Positions 16,793 to 19,816 of a stretch of DNA of 19,816 nt are shown here, piece after piece. A program made the position numbers and the translations under genes. Positions within the stretch are counted from its first letter, which is position 1; the number at the start of each line of letters is the position of its first letter. A model generated the notes under the pieces. The model searched no databases and was not told where the DNA came from. It worked only from the letters and a program-made list of their open reading frames with translations. The DNA is from Porphyromonadaceae bacterium (GTDB taxonomy: Bacteria > Bacteroidota > Bacteroidia > Bacteroidales > Paludibacteraceae), in the NCBI GenBank assembly GCA_905372135.1, contig CAJPNS010000023.1, positions 1 through 19,816 of the forward strand, given 5' to 3'.

Positions 16793-17341
16793 TTATATCC
16801 ACTCCACCTTGCTGTTATCTCTCTGTTTGGCATCGGGATATTCGTCAGCATAGCCCATAGCTATACCGAAAAGTACCTTGTATTTGTCCGTAAGGTGGAG
16901 CATATCTCTACGTATAGCAGGCGATTCGTTTATCGAGGCAGCCATACTGCCTATCACACAAGTGCCTACACCTAAGCTATTGGCTGCGAGTAGTATGTTT
17001 TGCGTAAACATACCGCAATCGCCCTCTGCGTAATGGTTTGACGTATCGACAGCTACTATGAGCAACGTAGGTGCATTGTGAAACACGGAGAAACCCTCTT
17101 CGCCTGCACGCGAAGCACTTCCCGACAACGATTTGCCTCGAGCCCAATCTACGAACGAGCCATTGAGCCGTTGCAACATATCCTGGGAGCGTATCACTCG
17201 TATTTGCCAAGGCTGCATATTGAGGGCACTTGGTGCATTTATACCGCAGTTTATTATCTCTTTTAGCGTATCGGCAGGTATCTGCTCGCTTTTGTAATGT
17301 CGTATACTTCTTCTTTTAAGTATATTGTCTATCGTGTTCAT
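16793..17341 (-). CDS. nitroreductase family FMN oxidoreductase
   Basis: A 182-residue flavoprotein of the nitroreductase family, expected to use FMN and NAD(P)H to reduce nitro, quinone or similar substrates in the cytosol; the physiological substrate is unknown. Visible features are the N-terminal FMN phosphate-binding RRSIRHYKSEQIP (residues 10-22), NAPSALNMQPWQIRVI with the conserved PSxxNxQPW pattern, GDCGMFTQNILLAANSLGVGTCVIG in the dimer/FMN region, and the C-terminal GIAMGYADEYP, all complete. It lies 61 nt upstream of the T9SS gene on the same strand. No good promoter octamer is seen in front of it, so its promoter may be non-consensus within the 387-nt AT-rich gap. Confidence 0.9.
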   Translation of the reverse strand: MNTIDNILKRRSIRHYKSEQIPADTLKEIINCGINAPSALNMQPWQIRVIRSQDMLQRLNGSFVDWARGKSLSGSASRAGEEGFSVFHNAPTLLIVAVDTSNHYAEGDCGMFTQNILLAANSLGVGTCVIGSMAASINESPAIRRDMLHLTDKYKVLFGIAMGYADEYPDAKQRDNSKVEWI

Positions 17342-17728
17342 TTTATAATGAGTACTGTAAAGGTTATAAAATGCAGACGAAAATAATAACCTTATAGCAA
17401 TAAAATTGCATATTTATTGATTTTTAAAAGATATGAACACTATTTGTTTTTTTGTGGATATACGATTGAATAATAGTTTGAAACGGACATCACAGACAAC
17501 GGCTAGAACAAAACTGAATAGTAGAAACGACTGAAATAATTCAATGTTTATTACTCTGTTATCCATAGAGGCAACATGCTGTTTGGTTTTTCAATGATTT
17601 TATACCAAAACCATCGTTTTTATTAAAAAAATTATGATTATAGCTCGATTTATTTCCTGACGCTTCTGCTTTACACGATTCGTTTGCAGGCAAAAGATCG
17701 TTTCTCGCTTCAATATCTTCTAATCATT
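17342..17728. other. gene-poor AT-rich intergenic region
   Basis: 387 nt between the nitroreductase start and the end of the Sua5/YrdC gene, both transcribed leftward. It must contain the nitroreductase promoter, but no exact TAnnTTTG is seen on the minus strand. A 33-codon open frame from an ATG at 17433 has no recognisable similarity and no ribosome site, and I do not call it a gene. No RNA gene or clear hairpin terminator was found. Confidence 0.5.
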
Positions 17729-18295
17729 TTATTGTCGTATGATATTGAACCGCCCGTTGTTATATAGTTTTATTATTTGTGAAGGAGTAGCTTCTGTTTT
17801 GTCCGACTGTCGTAGCGGTACGATATAGTCTACAGCAGCTTTTATCTCGTCGGATATATCGCAAAAACTCTTTGCCGATGGCTCTCCGCTGATATTTGCC
17901 GAAGTAGATACTAGCGGCTGCCCCATAAGACGACACAACGTAGCGGATACCTCCTCGCCTGTAATGCGAATAGCGATACTGCCATCGGAGTTTACGACGT
18001 TTTTAGGGAGATTTTTGGCTTTTTCGAATATCACGGTAAGTGGTCGGGAAGCACACTCGATTAAGTCCCAAGCGATATCGGGGATATCTTCTACATAGCG
18101 CGATATTTTTGATGCGTCGTCGAGTAATATTATTATCGATTTGTCTTGCGGGCGCCTCTTTATATCGAATACTCGCCGTACTGCTTCGCTGTTGGTGGCA
18201 TCGCACCCTATCCCCCAGATAGTATCGGTAGGGTAGAGTATTACCCCACCTGCCCGTATGGTATCGATAGCCTCTTTTAGTTGGTCTCCATTCAT
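17729..18295 (-). CDS. L-threonylcarbamoyladenylate synthase (Sua5/YciO/YrdC family, TsaC-type)
   Basis: Makes threonylcarbamoyl-AMP from threonine, bicarbonate and ATP, the first step of the t6A37 modification of ANN-decoding tRNAs in the cytosol. The 188-residue protein is a single YrdC domain without the C-terminal Sua5 extension. Motifs: YPTDTIWGIGCDATN (about 21-35), IKRRPQDKSIIILLDD (about 45-60) with the conserved KRR, RPLTVIFEKA, GSIAIRI and LVSTSANISGEPS near the C-terminal third. It ends in SQIIKLYNNGRFNIIRQ, as family members do. A YciO-like paralogue of other function is possible but less likely given the motif set. A -7 element lies 38 nt upstream. The CRISPR array begins 149 nt upstream of its start and runs in the other direction. 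Confidence 0.93.
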   Translation of the reverse strand: MNGDQLKEAIDTIRAGGVILYPTDTIWGIGCDATNSEAVRRVFDIKRRPQDKSIIILLDDASKISRYVEDIPDIAWDLIECASRPLTVIFEKAKNLPKNVVNSDGSIAIRITGEEVSATLCRLMGQPLVSTSANISGEPSAKSFCDISDEIKAAVDYIVPLRQSDKTEATPSQIIKLYNNGRFNIIRQ

Positions 18296-18332
18296 GTTTT
18301 TGTGGTAAACAGACGTAAAAACAATAAGGCTT

Positions 18333-18340
18333 CAAAGGTA
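18333..18340 (-). promoter_or_regulatory. Bacteroidetes -7 promoter element for the Sua5/YrdC gene
   Basis: On the minus strand this reads TACCTTTG, a match to TAnnTTTG, placing transcription start about 30 nt before the ATG. No TTTG at the -33 distance is seen. The rest of 18296-18444 contains a six-pair inverted repeat (CTCCGG 18365-18370 with CCGGAG 18395-18400) and is the left flank of the CRISPR array; no leader-like feature can be proved. Confidence 0.55.
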
Positions 18341-18444
18341 ATATTTTATTGGAAATTACGCGACCTCCGGTGTGAAGCAAATTTTGTGGTTAAGCCGGAG
18401 CAGAGTCTCACTCGTTTACCGATAAATAGCCTCATTAGTGTGCC

Positions 18445-18948
18445 GTTGTGAATTGCTTTCAAAAGTTTGTATCTTTGTAGTCTGAAACAACCCGTTCCGA
18501 ACCATAACGCAGAGTAGTTTGTTGTGAATTGCTTTCAAAAGTTTGTATCTTTGTAGTCTGAAACAACGGCCTTCTTGCTGCCCGCCGGCTGCAGTTCGTT
18601 GTGAATTGCTTTCAAAATTTTGTATTTTCGTAGTCTGAAACAACCTGATGCATCTAACCATTGCTTCCTTTATGTTGTGAATTGCTTTCAAAATTTTGTA
18701 TCTTTGTAGTCTGAAACAACTTGTGTTTGGCGATACTTCTAAAAACTCCTGTTGTGAATTGCTTTCAAAATTTTGTATTTTCGTAGTCTGAAACAACGAA
18801 CGGTTTTTCGGTGACGACTATCTACGTGTTGTGAATTGCTTTCAAAAGTTTGTATCTTTGTAGTCTGAAACAACTTTAATCGCCTTGTCCTCAAGGAACA
18901 TATAGTTGTGAATTGCTTTCAAAAGTTTGTATCTTTGTAGTCTGAAAC
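18445..18948 (+). CRISPR. CRISPR array, left segment: seven repeats, six spacers
   Basis: Six complete 47-nt repeats start at 18445, 18521, 18598, 18674, 18751 and 18828. A seventh at 18905 keeps 44 nt and has lost its last three bases. Repeats begin GTTGTGAATTGCTTTC and end TAGTCTGAAACAAC. Spacers are 29 or 30 nt (18492-18520, 18568-18597, 18645-18673, 18721-18750, 18798-18827, 18875-18904) and unrelated to each other by eye. The repeat length, the GTTG...CAAC ends and the host group point to a type II-C (Cas9) system, whose crRNAs read spacer then repeat on the plus strand. Repeats 3 and 5 carry TATTTTCG instead of TATCTTTG. No cas gene is in the window; the subtype is therefore inferred from repeat form only. 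Confidence 0.97.
18905..18937 (+). promoter_or_regulatory. promoter inside CRISPR repeat 7, positioned to drive the toxin-antitoxin genes
   Basis: Repeat 7 contains TATCTTTG (18930-18937), a perfect TAnnTTTG -7 element, with TTG (18906-18908) 21 nt upstream as a partial -33 element. Transcription would start near 18943 and reach the antitoxin ATG after about 30 nt. The same arrangement exists in the other intact repeats, where the transcript would begin just before a spacer. This is a motif-based call and no start site has been measured. Confidence 0.55.
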
Positions 18949-18974
18949 TATTATACTTTTTAATCATTGATATT

Positions 18975-19196
18975 ATGGCAACATACACAATCACAATCAA
19001 CGAACGTACAAAAGAGGGAAAAAGTCTGCTCAACTATCTCGATTCTTTAGGATTGATATGCCATAAACCAGACAAAAATGCCATATCCGAAGCGATGAAA
19101 AAAAAGATAGACAAAGCAATCGAAGACGAACGGAGAGGGCAAGTAATGCGTTTTGGCTCGCTTGATAAACTCAGAAAACACCTCGATACCTTATAA
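18975..19196 (+). CDS. type II antitoxin, DUF2683-like, partner of the YoeB-type toxin
   Basis: A 73-residue protein expected to bind and neutralise the following toxin and probably to repress their shared promoter. It begins with a strand-forming MATYTITINERTKEGKSLLNYL, then has a charged helical part (AISEAMKKKIDKAIEDERRGQ) and a short C-terminal FGSLDKLRKHLDTL that would be the toxin-binding tail. It resembles the small DUF2683-type proteins found beside YoeB toxins in Bacteroidetes rather than classical YefM/Phd. The ATG at 18975 is chosen because the in-frame TTG start further upstream (18927) lies within the CRISPR repeat. Its stop overlaps the toxin start by one base (TAATG), typical of translational coupling. 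It lies 26 nt after CRISPR repeat 7. Confidence 0.85.
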   Translation: MATYTITINERTKEGKSLLNYLDSLGLICHKPDKNAISEAMKKKIDKAIEDERRGQVMRFGSLDKLRKHLDTL

Positions 19197-19468
19197 TGTA
19201 TTCTGTAACCATAACCAGAGAAGCTAATTCCGATTTGGCAAGATTGAAGAAAAGCGAACCACGAGCTTATAAAAAGGCAGTGCAGCTGATAGAAGAGTTG
19301 TATACAAACCCAACTACGGGCTTAGGTAAACCCGAAATTCTAAAATATGCCTATAACGGTTTGTATTCTCGGCGAATAACGCAACGGCATAGACTTATAT
19401 ATATGGTTAACGATGACACTGTAACCGTTTTGGTTATCTCAGCATACGGGCATTATAGCGATAAGTAG
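19196..19468 (+). CDS. YoeB/Txe-family mRNA interferase toxin
   Basis: A 90-residue RelE-superfamily toxin predicted to cleave mRNA at the ribosome A site when not bound by its antitoxin. The C-terminal half is highly characteristic: GKPEILKYAYNGLYSRRITQRHRLIYMVNDD, then ISAYGHY. Residues corresponding to the catalytic set of E. coli YoeB are all present: Glu47 in GKPE, Arg66 in QRHRL, and the terminal His86-Tyr87 pair. The toxin therefore looks active rather than decayed. Translation is coupled to the antitoxin by the one-base overlap. The stop codon TAG (19466-19468) falls at the very start of the degenerate CRISPR repeat that resumes the array. Confidence 0.93.
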   Translation: MYSVTITREANSDLARLKKSEPRAYKKAVQLIEELYTNPTTGLGKPEILKYAYNGLYSRRITQRHRLIYMVNDDTVTVLVISAYGHYSDK

Positions 19469-19816
19469 ATAATTGTTAAAAACTTGTGTCTTTGTGATCT
19501 GAAACAACGCCATATCTCTCTACTGATGTAACGACGTAGTTGTGAATTGCTTTGAGAAAGTTTGTATCTTTGTAGTCTGAAACAACTTTGAGAGTAGTGT
19601 AATGGGACGCATAGAGTTGTGAATTGCTTTCAAAAGTTTGTATCTTTGTAGTCTGAAACAACGGCATCGACCAAGATAAGACATTCGACGAAGTTGTGAA
19701 TTGCTTTCAAAAATTTGTATCTTTGTAGTCTGAAACAACTTCGATAAGCACACTATCTTGAAGTCTCCGGTTGTGAATTGCTTTCAAAAATTTGTATCTT
19801 TGTAGTCTGAAACAAC
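19465..19816 (+). CRISPR. CRISPR array, right segment: degenerate repeat, four more repeats, four spacers
   Basis: A degraded repeat (about 19465-19508, 44 nt) keeps TCTGAAACAAC at its end but has several substitutions and reads TGTCTTTG where others have TATCTTTG. It is followed by a normal 30-nt spacer (19509-19538). The repeat at 19539-19586 is 48 nt with GAGAAAG in place of CAAAAG, and clean 47-nt repeats follow at 19616, 19693 and 19770. The other spacers are 19587-19615, 19663-19692 and 19740-19769. The last repeat ends on the final base of the window, so the array probably continues. Orientation and family of the repeats are the same as in the left segment, so the two are halves of one array. 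Confidence 0.95.

Noticed and set aside
17433..17534. 33-codon open frame in the nitroreductase upstream gap
   Set aside because: No recognisable similarity, no ribosome site, and no supporting promoter; short frames are expected by chance in this AT-rich stretch.
18365..18400. Inverted repeat CTCCGG/CCGGAG left of the CRISPR array as a possible tracrRNA or leader element
   Set aside because: Only six pairs around a 24-nt loop, no anti-repeat in it, and no T tract; too weak to name.
18927..18974. An upstream TTG start for the antitoxin, adding 16 residues
   Set aside because: The added residues are encoded by the CRISPR repeat and by what would be its leader; the ATG at 18975 begins the recognisable MATYTITIN sequence.
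18416..19033. Minus-strand open frames of repeated FQTTKIQNFESNSQ-like peptides over the left CRISPR segment
   Set aside because: They are translations of the CRISPR repeats, whose 47-nt length plus 29-30-nt spacers keeps frames open by chance. Spacers contribute unrelated peptides.
18949..19468. CreTA-type RNA antitoxin guarding the CRISPR locus
   Set aside because: Both partners here are clearly protein-coding (coupled antitoxin and YoeB toxin), so the RNA-antitoxin model does not fit.
19476..19753. Minus-strand open frames over the right CRISPR segment
   Set aside because: Same artefact as in the left segment: repeat translation, with no start signals or conserved protein.

Overview
The window looks like chromosomal DNA of a member of the Bacteroidota, probably order Bacteroidales. 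Four things support this. Genes are preceded by the Bacteroidetes -7 promoter element TAnnTTTG (for example upstream of ftsX, folD, cca, purA and the Sua5/YrdC gene). A 1616-residue surface protein ends in a type IX secretion (T9SS) type A sorting domain. The order ftsX-DUF3098-uppP is typical of the phylum. The 47-nt GTTG...CAAC repeats are of the kind found in Bacteroidetes type II-C CRISPR loci. Genus and species cannot be fixed from the sequence. No rRNA or tRNA gene was seen.

Layout. Positions 1-3967 (+) carry a hotdog thioesterase (probably cut by the window edge), mtgA, ftsX, a DUF3098 membrane protein, uppP and pyrE. This is an envelope and peptidoglycan precursor cluster with a pyrimidine gene at its end. 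Positions 3995-6332 (-) hold cca and rsmH. A divergent promoter region separates cca from folD (+), which is followed by a predicted outer-membrane protein and a family 2 glycosyltransferase, ending at a hairpin terminator near 9302-9331. Positions 9361-11452 (-) hold a SIMPL-domain protein and purA. The purA-upstream gap contains eight 22-bp tandem repeats able to form conserved-stem hairpins, and a 16-nt match to the CRISPR repeat. Positions 11881-17341 (-) hold the giant T9SS cargo protein (alternating jelly-roll and fibronectin type III modules) and a nitroreductase. A gene-poor AT-rich gap precedes a Sua5/YrdC/TsaC threonylcarbamoyl-AMP synthase (-).

The right end is the most unusual part. 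A CRISPR array (18445-18948, seven repeats and six spacers) is interrupted by a two-gene toxin-antitoxin module, made of a small antitoxin and a YoeB/Txe-family RNase toxin. The array resumes at 19465 with a degenerate repeat and runs to the last base of the window. The module occupies exactly the place of one spacer. Most repeats contain TATCTTTG, a perfect Bacteroidetes -7 element, with a TTG 21 nt upstream, so most crRNAs could be transcribed from their own repeat. The antitoxin ATG lies 37 nt downstream of such an element in repeat 7, so the addiction module seems to use a CRISPR-repeat promoter. The degenerate repeat on its far side has lost the -7 consensus, so the next spacer may depend on read-through from the toxin gene. 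The cas genes are not in the window.
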